Below, piece by piece: positions 16,863 through 24,618 of a stretch of 33,050 nucleotides of DNA. Both the position numbers and the translations under genes were made by a program. Every line of letters begins with the position of its first letter. Position 1 is the first letter of the stretch. The stretch is from a virus. Below the pieces are notes generated by a model. It saw only the letters and a program-made list of their open reading frames with translations, was not told the DNA's origin and searched no databases. The DNA is taken from positions 1 through 33,050 of the IMG/VR virus record IMGVR_UViG_3300008120_000291. One strand, given 5' to 3'.

Positions 16863-16883
16863 ATACATTTTAATTTTGTTATT

Positions 16884-17372
16884 TTAGTAAACCAAAATAC
16901 ATCTATCAGGTCTTAATGTTGCATCTATAGTCATGATATCATCTTTGTCGTAACCTACGTCTCCAAATTTAACGTCAGTTAAAAAACAACCTTGTAAAAT
17001 CCATTTTTCAACAGCTACTCCTGTTGGGTCTAACATTTCTAAATCAACATCTTTTTTATAACCTGCAGCATAACCCATACGTCCTGTAACGGACTCTGCG
17101 TGTAATCTTACCCACTCCATAAGTGCTTGTGCAGCTGAAGGTCCGATTGGGTCACGGAATTTCACACTGATAGTTTCCCACTCGAATTTACTAGCAACAT
17201 AAGTTTTAGTGTTCAAGAATGGAATATCCTTTGATTCAATTTTGATACTTGGTCTTGATGTACTTTCTACGTACCAAGAGTTAATCCCTAAAGAAGTAGG
17301 GAAAGTCAATATAAATCGGTTAGCTCTTTTAGGTTCATACTGAAAGGGCATTTTCATTAACAAATCAGCCAT
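16884..17372 (-). CDS. Tail tube protein, gp19-like (162 aa)
   Basis: The length, 162 residues, is almost that of T4 gp19 (163). The sequence has the expected plan: KRANRFILTFPTSLGINSW near the start, then a beta segment with SRPSIKIESKDIPFLNTKTY, the GPSAAQALMEWV helix, and a C-terminal VKFGDVGYDKDDIMTIDATLRPD, all typical of contractile-tail tube proteins. It assembles into stacked hexamers inside the sheath and forms the channel for DNA ejection. It has its own terminator downstream and a TATTTATA motif 34 bases upstream, consistent with strong, separate expression. Few Pfam-level alternatives fit. Confidence 0.9.
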   Translation of the reverse strand: MADLLMKMPFQYEPKRANRFILTFPTSLGINSWYVESTSRPSIKIESKDIPFLNTKTYVASKFEWETISVKFRDPIGPSAAQALMEWVRLHAESVTGRMGYAAGYKKDVDLEMLDPTGVAVEKWILQGCFLTDVKFGDVGYDKDDIMTIDATLRPDRCILVY

Positions 17373-17406
17373 TGTCTAAATTTTTGTTTTTTCTTTTATT
17401 TTTATA

Positions 17407-17414
17407 TATAAATA
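17407..17414 (-). promoter_or_regulatory. TATTTATA motif, candidate promoter for tail tube gene
   Basis: The minus strand reads ATATTTATATATAAAAAT, 34 bases before the tube ATG, in the 114-base gap after the HAD-like gene. It matches the motif upstream of several other genes in sequence and orientation. Confidence 0.5.
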
Positions 17415-17486
17415 TATTCAGAAACAATTTTTTCTATTTACTTTAATTATATTTAGAAATATTCTTTAACTAGAACTAGAAAATAA

Positions 17487-18365
17487 TTAATACTCTTTCT
17501 TTTCTCCTCCTTTAGTTAAATATGTTCTTACTGGTCCTTCTGGATATTCTTGACTTAAAAAATCCCTCATTTTCTCTATATTTCTTGGGTCGTCATCTGA
17601 AAACCCTATTTTTGGTGTGAACTCTTGGTTATTTATATCATTCTTAAAATAAGCCTTTTTCCCAATCTCCGCCGCTAAATCTTGACAATAAACAATAAAT
17701 TTTCTCATTGCAACAATCTTTAACTCCTCAGGGTTCGCAGCACTTCCTTGTCCAAAAGTTACGGGTTCATATACACAAAGGTCCAAATATTCGTCAATAA
17801 GTTCTTTATCTGAAAAATTTACCTCTATTTGTTCATTTATATTTTCTTCTTCTGAAAAGAAGTTTCTATATTTTTTGAGGTTTTCTATCAGGGTTCTACT
17901 GTTAATACCATTATGGTTACTCACAATAAAATTATAAACAGCTTCTCTTAATGCCGATGGATTATGACCCCTCGCAGTTATAATCGCAAAAATTGAACCA
18001 CCGTTTATACATTCAACAAAATCATTCCAAGACGGACCTGGTTTTGCTAACATCGAGTCAATGACAAATCTTTTGTCCCCCATTTCTTTAAAGAATCTGA
18101 ATGGTTCTTTTGCATAACCAACAACAGTAGTACCCTTATAACTAAATGGTTCACTACCTATTTGGTGTCTGTGTTCAGCAAAATCTTCAGTAGACATACC
18201 TACTTCTTCTTCATTTTCAGTCATTACCATAATTTTGGTTGACATAAAAACGATATTATCATCCCAATCAAAGGCGTAATATTTAGTGTCAGGTGTACCT
18301 GATTCATCAATACCTTCATTAACTACTTTTTTTAAGTAATTGTAAACATATTTTTTAATGTCCAT
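17487..18365 (-). CDS. HAD-superfamily phosphatase-like protein (292 aa)
   Basis: HAD-fold motifs are visible in order. Motif I is FDWDDN, with Asp33 as the likely nucleophile and Asp35 the general acid. Motif II is AIITARG, with Thr130. A lysine in the helix around 216-221 would be motif III, and GFSDDDPRN (254-262) supplies the motif IV acidic residues. This set is used by phosphatases such as the 3'-phosphatase part of T4 PseT, but no kinase domain is present and the substrate is unknown. The N-terminus (MDIKKYVYNYLKKVVNEG) is an amphipathic helix unlike usual HAD proteins. It overlaps the stop of the 45-residue gene by one base (TAATG) and lies between sheath and tube genes, an odd place for a metabolic enzyme. 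Confidence 0.75.
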   Translation of the reverse strand: MDIKKYVYNYLKKVVNEGIDESGTPDTKYYAFDWDDNIVFMSTKIMVMTENEEEVGMSTEDFAEHRHQIGSEPFSYKGTTVVGYAKEPFRFFKEMGDKRFVIDSMLAKPGPSWNDFVECINGGSIFAIITARGHNPSALREAVYNFIVSNHNGINSRTLIENLKKYRNFFSEEENINEQIEVNFSDKELIDEYLDLCVYEPVTFGQGSAANPEELKIVAMRKFIVYCQDLAAEIGKKAYFKNDINNQEFTPKIGFSDDDPRNIEKMRDFLSQEYPEGPVRTYLTKGGEKKEY

Positions 18366-18502
18366 TATTTTCTTAATTTTTTAAGTAAGTTTTCTAACTG
18401 AGACTCAGTGATAATCACATTTTGTTTTTTTGAAGAAAAAGTTTCAACATTTTGTTTTTTATCTCCTAAAGTTTCTTTGATAATTTTTTTTTCTATTTTC
18501 AT
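18365..18502 (-). CDS. Small lysine-rich protein (45 aa)
   Basis: A 45-residue frame starting with ATG at 18502 and ending in TAA that shares a base with the ATG of the HAD-like gene, so the two are probably translationally coupled. The protein is basic (many Lys) and ends with VIITESQLENLLKKLRK, a short amphipathic helix. No family is recognised. A TATTTATA motif lies 11 bases upstream, after the terminator of the sheath gene, so the pair seems to form its own transcription unit. Confidence 0.6.
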   Translation of the reverse strand: MKIEKKIIKETLGDKKQNVETFSSKKQNVIITESQLENLLKKLRK

Positions 18503-18513
18503 AGTTTTTTTAA

Positions 18514-18521
18514 TATAAATA
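18514..18521 (-). promoter_or_regulatory. TATTTATA motif, candidate promoter for the 45-aa/HAD pair
   Basis: The minus strand reads TTATATTTATATTAAAA, 11 bases before the ATG at 18502 and a few bases after the sheath-gene terminator. Confidence 0.45.
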
Positions 18522-18525
18522 TAAT

Positions 18526-18549
18526 AAGGGGGACATTTCTATCCCCCTT
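18526..18549 (-). terminator. Rho-independent terminator after the tail sheath gene
   Basis: An 8-bp stem (AAGGGGGA / TCCCCCTT) with an 8-base loop lies 13 bases past the sheath stop. On the minus strand the hairpin is followed by an A/T-rich stretch with T pairs. On the plus strand it is followed by seven or more Ts, so it could act in both directions and also block antisense transcription into the sheath gene. Confidence 0.8.
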
Positions 18550-18562
18550 TTTTTATTTTGTA

Positions 18563-21500
18563 TTATACATCATCAAATGATGCTCCTGTTGGTGTAATTA
18601 CAAACTCGATGTCAATGTATTCTAATGCTCTTGTTGGTTTTAAGAATATCTTACCAGTTAAAGTGTTAGAATCCAAATCTTCAGGAGTATTTGAGACAGT
18701 CACTCTAAAGTCAATTAAACCTCGGTCTCTTCTAATTTGGTCTAAGATTGGGTTAACTGAATCTAAAAAGTCTTGTCTTACTTTATCATCATTTTGTTCA
18801 AACAATAATCTAATCGCTACCGCTGAAATTAATTTTCTTGCTTGTAGTAATAATCTTCTTACGTTGATTCTGTCAAGTGCAGACTCTCTAATTTGTAAAG
18901 TTTTATTACCCCAAATAACAGTACCAACATCAGAGAACGTAGCAATTGGATTTATTCTACCTTTGTATAAAGTATCTCTATCCTCTTGAGTTAATTTTCT
19001 TCTCGCCTTAATTGAATTAACCAAACCTCTTGTGTAACCCGCAGATGCGAACCAAGGGAATGCAATGTTATCAGTTAAAGCCAAGTTTCTTACTACCTCA
19101 GCGGTTGGTGGTAAATAAATTTGTGTATTATTTACTGTGTCTCTTGTTAATACCCATGGGTAGTAAGTTGCGGTGTAATTTGAATCAATACCTGTCTCTT
19201 CTAAATTATCTACAGCCTCTTGAGGGTAAATTAGTCCTTCAGAAACATCATTCCATGTCGGTAGGAACATATTGAAATCAGGAGTAGTACAAATGTAAAT
19301 TGAGTCTGCTCTATCTGATTCTATCAAATCAATCGCATCCTCAACCAAGTTAGAGTTGTTTACATAATCAATACCTGGTGTTGTAAATACATTGATATTA
19401 ACTGCCTCGGGATTGTTGAATGTAGTTTGACCCCATTTGTAAGCGTAGTAGTCAGTGTTAGCCCAAGTCTCTTGGTTTGGACCTGAAATTTGCTTGAACG
19501 CCCCCCATCCTGTAGCAGTAGGGTATGTTGCTGACGGAGCAGCTCCGTATTTATAACCTGTCTGTCCTAATGCGAATGTGTCTGAATTTGTTCTATATTC
19601 TCTGTAAATGTCCCATCCGTCGAATCCACCTGCAGGGTATAAAGTAAATTTACGTGTATTCAAACGGTAGTATGGATTATCTGCATCCGTAGGTTCTGAG
19701 TTAAAAGATCCAACACCTACTTCAAATGCTGACTGTCCCGAAGTTGAGTATCCTGCGGCTATAGTTACTATAGTTGCCCCACTATCCATGTGGAAACCTT
19801 TTACTTGGTAATTCCAAACAGGACCTGTCGTATCAGTCTCTATGTTCGCAGGTAGTTGTTTACCTTTATAATCGAAGAAATCATAATCAACACCTGTAAT
19901 GTTAGAGATACCTAAGTAAGCCTTTCTAGGGTTTTCTCCATTAGATATTACGGAATTATCCCCTCCTGACGTAGAACCAAATGGTGGGTTGTAAATAACA
20001 TCACCTGGTTTTAAATATTTAGTTTTATAAACAATGAACGGCGGTGTCGCATCTTCATAGAGTCTCATAGTATACCCTTCAAAACCACAAGGTAGTGCGT
20101 CTTCAGGAGCCTCATCACCCATTTCTAACATTATATATTTAGAGTTTAAGTTATACTCACCATTTGCAGTACCAATTTTGTTAGCGATAAAGTTATTTTG
20201 TGTTGGGTCTAATGAACAGTTTGTGAAACTTTCAATTACTCTAACATTTTGATCGTTATCGTAAAAATCTCGTACAAAGACATCAAATGTTCTATTATTA
20301 AATGACATGTTTGCTAATGAAATTTTTACTAATCGGTTAGCAGCATTACCATCGGAAATTAATTTAAATTTGAATAATTTATAAACTTTATTCCCTCTTA
20401 ATTCTGAAACAACATAAGGCGTTTCAGGTGTTTGGTATTGCTCTAAATAGAATCCAATTGAGTCAGTATTAAGTTGTTGTCTGGCATTTGGTAATGCAAC
20501 TAAGTCACAATTTAATCCTCTTACGTAACCTTGTCTATAACCATTCAAAAGTAAACTACTATAAACTTCCTCAACAAATAAAGGTACTTCCGTTCTATCT
20601 TTACCAAAATTACTTCTACCGAAAACTTTCGAAATATATTCAGAATCTGAAGTGAGCATGGACGTTTCAAAACTAAAAGTATCGGAGTCTTTAGTTATTC
20701 CAGATATTACAAATGTCGCATATGGGTCTGTAGAAACTCCAGAATATGAGCCTGTACAAATCATGTTAACATCAGTTGTACCTGTTACTTGATAAAGTGG
20801 TCCATTTTGTGAAGAAGAGTAATTAGTAATCCCTCTAGATCTTAAAGTTGTTACAACAAGATTATCCCAAGTAGTATTTGCAGTTGCAACATAGTTACTG
20901 TAGTAAACTGATACCGTACCTGAGTATACACCTGAAACAGGAGTACCTGCAATTGTTGCAATTGTCGCACCAAATCCATAACCGGCATATGTTCCGACAG
21001 GATTTGCTGATGTATAATCAAACAAAGCGTAATACCATGCGTCGTTTGTAGAAGCAGAAACATTCGTTAAGGAGAATAGTACATTTGGTACTCCAAACGT
21101 TTCTGTATTTGCGGAAACAGAACCAATACCATTCAACGTAACACCGGTTACTGAATTGAATGTCGATTGACTTACAGACCCCCAAAATTGAGAAGATGTA
21201 CCACTTAAAGGTGAAGACGTTGTGTAGTACCCAAGTTGCGTTGAGATATATGATTGGAAGTCAGCGTTTAAAGATGAAGTCCCTCCATCATATTGTGTAT
21301 AGGTACTATAAAAATCCGAAGATAATCCAGCAGGTACTGAAGTTATAGTAATATTAGAACTTGAACCTGTTGTACCTGTAAACTGAATTGTCTGAGCTCC
21401 CGTATTTGTCGTAGCAGAAAGTGTAGACGGGTCAATATTACCAATCGTAGTAATTGACCATGACGGTCCCGCATCATATCCTGACAAACCTAAAACTCTC

Positions 21501-21781
21501 GTAACAAACAACTGATTTGATTGTTGTAAGTAAGATTTTGCAATATATGATGTTTCATATTTAGGAATCTGTGTGTTAACAAATTTCTCAGGAGAAGTAC
21601 CGCCAAAATATACTTGGTACTCATCAAAATTTGTTATAAAAATTGGTTCAAAAGCGGGACCCTGAAGAGTCTCACCAACTAAACCAAGAGTTGTTACACC
21701 CACACTTTGTGCAACAAATGTTAAATCTCTTTCTGATGTATACACACCGGGAGACACAAATACTTTTGTTGATGAAGCCAT
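18563..21781 (-). CDS. Tail sheath protein, gp18-like, enlarged (1072 aa)
   Basis: The N-terminus has VFVSPGVYTSERDL, followed by GVTTLGLVGETLQGPAFEP and a helix-strand block ending in LFVTRVLG, all classic sheath features. The C-terminal domain has GRINPIATFSDVGTVIWGNKTL, INVRRLLLQARKLI and a closing IFLKPTRALEYIDIEFVITPTG, the conserved core of contractile sheath proteins. It is about 400 residues longer than T4 gp18 (659). Most of the excess is a Ser/Thr/Gly-rich beta region at roughly residues 115-385 and a further beta-rich region near 600-780, probably surface-exposed insertions. The gene is preceded by a TATTTATA motif and followed by a terminator, as expected for an abundant late protein. 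Confidence 0.92.
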   Translation of the reverse strand: MASSTKVFVSPGVYTSERDLTFVAQSVGVTTLGLVGETLQGPAFEPIFITNFDEYQVYFGGTSPEKFVNTQIPKYETSYIAKSYLQQSNQLFVTRVLGLSGYDAGPSWSITTIGNIDPSTLSATTNTGAQTIQFTGTTGSSSNITITSVPAGLSSDFYSTYTQYDGGTSSLNADFQSYISTQLGYYTTSSPLSGTSSQFWGSVSQSTFNSVTGVTLNGIGSVSANTETFGVPNVLFSLTNVSASTNDAWYYALFDYTSANPVGTYAGYGFGATIATIAGTPVSGVYSGTVSVYYSNYVATANTTWDNLVVTTLRSRGITNYSSSQNGPLYQVTGTTDVNMICTGSYSGVSTDPYATFVISGITKDSDTFSFETSMLTSDSEYISKVFGRSNFGKDRTEVPLFVEEVYSSLLLNGYRQGYVRGLNCDLVALPNARQQLNTDSIGFYLEQYQTPETPYVVSELRGNKVYKLFKFKLISDGNAANRLVKISLANMSFNNRTFDVFVRDFYDNDQNVRVIESFTNCSLDPTQNNFIANKIGTANGEYNLNSKYIMLEMGDEAPEDALPCGFEGYTMRLYEDATPPFIVYKTKYLKPGDVIYNPPFGSTSGGDNSVISNGENPRKAYLGISNITGVDYDFFDYKGKQLPANIETDTTGPVWNYQVKGFHMDSGATIVTIAAGYSTSGQSAFEVGVGSFNSEPTDADNPYYRLNTRKFTLYPAGGFDGWDIYREYRTNSDTFALGQTGYKYGAAPSATYPTATGWGAFKQISGPNQETWANTDYYAYKWGQTTFNNPEAVNINVFTTPGIDYVNNSNLVEDAIDLIESDRADSIYICTTPDFNMFLPTWNDVSEGLIYPQEAVDNLEETGIDSNYTATYYPWVLTRDTVNNTQIYLPPTAEVVRNLALTDNIAFPWFASAGYTRGLVNSIKARRKLTQEDRDTLYKGRINPIATFSDVGTVIWGNKTLQIRESALDRINVRRLLLQARKLISAVAIRLLFEQNDDKVRQDFLDSVNPILDQIRRDRGLIDFRVTVSNTPEDLDSNTLTGKIFLKPTRALEYIDIEFVITPTGASFDDV

Positions 21782-21812
21782 TTTTAGTTATTAATAAATG
21801 ATTTATTTTATC

Positions 21813-21820
21813 TATAAATA
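21813..21820 (-). promoter_or_regulatory. TATTTATA motif, candidate promoter for tail sheath gene
   Basis: The minus strand reads GTATTTATAGATAAAATAA, 31 bases upstream of the sheath ATG. This copy has only the TATTTATA orientation, which fixes the direction of the motif. Confidence 0.5.
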
Positions 21821-21906
21821 CATCATCAAAAAGTAAAAATCTGACCCTTAAACTAATATTTTAAAGATAGTATGTTTTTTTTCTGCCTTTTTTCTACCCA
21901 AACAAA

Positions 21907-21914
21907 TATTTATT
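21907..21914 (+). promoter_or_regulatory. TATTTATT, weak start-proximal motif
   Basis: On the plus strand TATTTATT lies 4 bases before the ATG of the 49-residue gene. It differs by one base from the motif seen before other genes. Confidence 0.25.
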
Positions 21915-21918
21915 CTTA

Positions 21919-22068
21919 ATGAAAAAAATTAAAAATATTAAGATATCCATACAAAGTCATGAAACACTAAAAAAGTATTGTGACAAAAAGGGTTTGAAGA
22001 TATATAAGTTTTTAGAAAACTTAATAATGGAAAACTGCAAAGAAGTAAAAGATATCTATGGTGAATGA
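21919..22068 (+). CDS. Small ribbon-helix-helix-like protein (49 aa)
   Basis: A 49-residue basic protein on the strand opposite to its neighbours. It reads KNIKISIQSHETLKKYC, then KGLKIYKFLENLIMENC. This is the beta strand plus two-helix pattern of Arc/CopG-type ribbon-helix-helix DNA-binding proteins, which act as dimers, often as transcription repressors. The stop codon directly abuts the stop of the gp15-like gene (22069), so the genes converge. The region 21782-21918 between this start and the sheath start holds divergent signals and no other gene. The frame is too short for certainty, but the start, basic composition and clean fit into the gap favour a real gene. Confidence 0.55.
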   Translation: MKKIKNIKISIQSHETLKKYCDKKGLKIYKFLENLIMENCKEVKDIYGE

Positions 22069-23310
22069 TTAAACTAGCGTAACATTAGTATAAAGAGTTG
22101 CCGATTCGGATACATTTATTTTGTTGACTTGTATGTTTAAAGTATCGCCTTCATTTACCTGTATAGTCTCTATATCATCACCCAAATAATATGTTACATT
22201 ATTTCTTGTTATGTAAACAGAATAACCTGGTGTACATGAAGAACCATAATTTAATGTACCTCCTGTGGTATTCGTTAATGTTGGTGTTGATCCACCTAAC
22301 GCACACACATTACCATTACTACCGGGTGATAAAGAAACCGTAGTACTCGACCCATTACAATTGGTATAGTTTAAGGTGTTATTAGTTGTTGAACTGTAAG
22401 TTAAGTCATAACAGTTCTCAACATTAGAAGTTCTTAAAATTTTGATGTCTGCATTATACCTAAAAACCTCAGTCAACGAGGTATTACCTGCAACAAATAA
22501 AAAATCTAACGTAAAATCAGTTGGGTTTGGTGGTTCGATTACGACCTTTTTAGTTTTTCTTCTTGTATCAAACTCAAATAAAGTTAACTGTCTTGAAATA
22601 GCAGGTGTAACTTCAAATTCTTCTTCATCAATTAAAAGACCCATCATTACAATTTTATATGTTGAAACATAATATTTTCTTTTTTCTAAGTCTTTTACGG
22701 ACTCGTCACTAACGTCTTCTAATTTTAAAGGGATATAGTGACCTTTTATTTGGGTATATGCTTGTTTAGAAGTAAATGTTCTCATCATTATTTTGTTGAA
22801 GTCATTTACCTCTCTCATTCTATTACAAAATATTCTAACATTGTATGTAATGTCGACAGGTATTGGTTGAGGTATTTTATATACATCGGCACCCTTTCTT
22901 TGACCGTCCCAAGTTGGGACACTGTAATAAAAAAATTGTCTTCTTTCGGGGATATTGGCTCTTCCTGCATTATTTGTTCCGTATTTTACTTCAGGCATTC
23001 TAACAGTTGAAATAAATGGCAATGTTACATTACTATCTAAATCTTTAAAATCCCAAGTTTCGGTAAACTGTATCCAACTTTGATTTGTTATAATCCTATC
23101 GATTGTTGGAACTTTTTTCTCGTCAACTGATAGTTCCAATTGATTTTTTACAAAATCTAACATTCCCCTATCTAAATCTGCATGTAAAACTCCTTTTGGT
23201 AAAAATGTACCTTTATCGGTTATTTCATCCAAAAGTTCTTGCCTTCTTTCTTTTCCTACTTTTTCAGGAACTAAAGGTAATTTTTTAATAAATTGCTTTG
23301 GTAGTGCCAT
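22069..23310 (-). CDS. Tail completion / sheath stabiliser protein, gp15-like, with extra C-terminal domain (413 aa)
   Basis: Residues about 70-250 resemble T4 gp15: ITYNVRIFCNRMREVNDFNKIM corresponds in layout to the gp15 strand-helix (IYELSIFTRYEDDM), followed by IPLKLED and YKIVMMGLLIDEEEF with VTPAISRQLTLFEFD. gp15 forms a hexamer that closes the top of the tail and joins it to the neck. The protein is about 140 residues longer than T4 gp15 (272). Residues 299-360 form a Cys/Thr/Asn/Gly-rich module (ENCYDLTY, TNCNGSS, NVCALGG, GSSCTPG) of a kind often seen in phage fibre proteins, followed by a beta-rich end. It starts 2 bases after the gp14-like stop, so the two are co-expressed. Confidence 0.65.
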   Translation of the reverse strand: MALPKQFIKKLPLVPEKVGKERRQELLDEITDKGTFLPKGVLHADLDRGMLDFVKNQLELSVDEKKVPTIDRIITNQSWIQFTETWDFKDLDSNVTLPFISTVRMPEVKYGTNNAGRANIPERRQFFYYSVPTWDGQRKGADVYKIPQPIPVDITYNVRIFCNRMREVNDFNKIMMRTFTSKQAYTQIKGHYIPLKLEDVSDESVKDLEKRKYYVSTYKIVMMGLLIDEEEFEVTPAISRQLTLFEFDTRRKTKKVVIEPPNPTDFTLDFLFVAGNTSLTEVFRYNADIKILRTSNVENCYDLTYSSTTNNTLNYTNCNGSSTTVSLSPGSNGNVCALGGSTPTLTNTTGGTLNYGSSCTPGYSVYITRNNVTYYLGDDIETIQVNEGDTLNIQVNKINVSESATLYTNVTLV

Positions 23311-23312
23311 TT

Positions 23313-23828
23313 TTATATACCTCTAAATTCATTATCGGTTACAGGTGCCGCTTTTATTGTCCTGTAAAAAGGTTTATATCCACCATAGGAATGTTTTAAA
23401 TCTGAAACTACCCTTCCATCGTCAACCACACTATAATACCTTACTCTATTTTCTGTTTCATAATAACCTATGTAATCCCCCAAAGATATTTCTATACCCA
23501 ACTCAACGAGTGTTTTTTGATAAACGCTTACTGTCAAATTACCCGGTTCAGATTGATAGAGTTTTGAAGACCCTAAATCGGTATTTGTTGGTGCGTCAAT
23601 TTTTACATAACCTTTAAATTCTACAGGCGGTAGAAACTGTATAGTGTCTGAAATAGCTTCACCATAAACATCGTCCGTATCGGTTCTTTGTCTGTCAACT
23701 CTATACAAAACCAATGAAAAATTCATATCACCAAGTAACCATTCTTCACCCATAGAAAGGTCTAAGTCAAAGTCTTGTTCAGAAAAAAACTTATTCAGTC
23801 TAGTAATTGGAACTCTATTATCTGCCAT
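23313..23828 (-). CDS. Neck protein, gp14-like (171 aa)
   Basis: The layout matches T4 gp14 although the identity is low. There is an aromatic/acidic N-terminus, a Tyr-Gly-Glu in DDVYGEA followed by FLPPVEFKGYVKID, then a helix/strand with NLTVSVYQKTLVELG, and GDYIGYYETENRVRYYSV. The last matches in form the gp14 segment with GDLIYFPMDNSLFEI. gp14 binds gp13 and forms the neck joining head and tail. The gene is 2 bases upstream of the gp15-like gene, and in T4 13, 14 and 15 are consecutive. A gp13-like gene lies 2.8 kb away on the other strand, which supports the assignment. Confidence 0.6.
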   Translation of the reverse strand: MADNRVPITRLNKFFSEQDFDLDLSMGEEWLLGDMNFSLVLYRVDRQRTDTDDVYGEAISDTIQFLPPVEFKGYVKIDAPTNTDLGSSKLYQSEPGNLTVSVYQKTLVELGIEISLGDYIGYYETENRVRYYSVVDDGRVVSDLKHSYGGYKPFYRTIKAAPVTDNEFRGI

Positions 23829-23831
23829 ACC

Positions 23832-23839
23832 TATAAATA
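23832..23839 (-). promoter_or_regulatory. TATTTATA motif directly before the gp14-like start
   Basis: The minus strand reads AGTATTTATAGGTATGG with the motif only 3 bases before the ATG at 23828. If it is a promoter, the transcript would be nearly leaderless. The 55-base divergent gap to the plus-strand helicase gene holds no other feature. Confidence 0.4.
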
Positions 23840-23883
23840 CTTTGATTGATTTTTTATGGTTGTTTATTATATTTTAATATATA

Positions 23884-24618
23884 ATGGAAGATTTTGTGCC
23901 TAAAACACCCGAATCAAAAGCCCTTTTAATTTTAGACGATTATGAAGGGTCAAATAACTATATCCTTAATTTAAAACACAAAAAACAAAATAGTAAGTCT
24001 TTTGTTCCTACACGACCTCAGGCCGATTATATCAATAACTATAACACGATACAACCAAAAGTTGCAAAAAAATGGGTCAAATTAGATTCATATTTTGGTA
24101 AAAAACTTATGGAGGATAAAATGTATACCAAAGAACCTTCAGAAATTTATGTTGAGAAGTTGTTGGTTGAAAAAGATAAAGCTTATCATATTTGGGGTAA
24201 AATCTTTTCAGGTGAAACTTTACACGATTTTTGGATGCCAAAATCGGCTTTATTAAAAGATAATGAAGTTAAAAACATTTCTATTGATTACGACAAATAT
24301 ACCCATAGACCTCCTATGGAACATCAAAAAGAAGCTATTGAAAAACTTGTAAAAAATAAAAAGTTTATTCTGGCTGATGACATGGGACTTGGTAAAACAA
24401 CATCAACTATCATTGCCGCTTTAGAAACGGGAGCTAAGAAAGTTTTAATTGTGTGTCCTGCGTCTTTGAAAATAAATTGGCAGAGGGAGATTGCAAATTA
24501 TTCAGATAGAACCGTATATATTGCAGAAGGTAAGAAATTTTCAGATGAACATGATTTTGTTATTGTGAACTATGATATCTTACAAATAGAGTTTGGTTGT
24601 TATCAGGAACACCTATGA
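23884..24618 (+). CDS. SNF2-type helicase, N-terminal fragment (Walker A, no DEAH box)
   Basis: The first ~140 residues are a family-specific N-terminal part. Then come MEHQKEAIEKLV (Q-like motif), FILADDMGLGKTTSTI (Walker A, residues about 163-176), VLIVCPASLKINWQREI (motif Ia) and DFVIVNYDIL (motif Ib, ending at residue 233). All are typical of SNF2/superfamily 2 DNA translocases. After this the frame runs into unrelated residues and stops, with no DEAH box or motif III. Those should follow about 45 residues later; motif III instead appears in another frame from 24588. The protein as encoded would bind but hardly hydrolyse ATP. It is probably one half of a gene broken by a deletion of about 140 bases near 24583-24590, or an assembly artefact. 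Confidence 0.75.
   Translation: MEDFVPKTPESKALLILDDYEGSNNYILNLKHKKQNSKSFVPTRPQADYINNYNTIQPKVAKKWVKLDSYFGKKLMEDKMYTKEPSEIYVEKLLVEKDKAYHIWGKIFSGETLHDFWMPKSALLKDNEVKNISIDYDKYTHRPPMEHQKEAIEKLVKNKKFILADDMGLGKTTSTIIAALETGAKKVLIVCPASLKINWQREIANYSDRTVYIAEGKKFSDEHDFVIVNYDILQIEFGCYQEHL

Noticed and set aside
18558-18989. 143-residue plus-strand frame opposite the sheath C-terminus
   Set aside because: Overlaps a strongly supported gene and shows no domain or start signal of its own.
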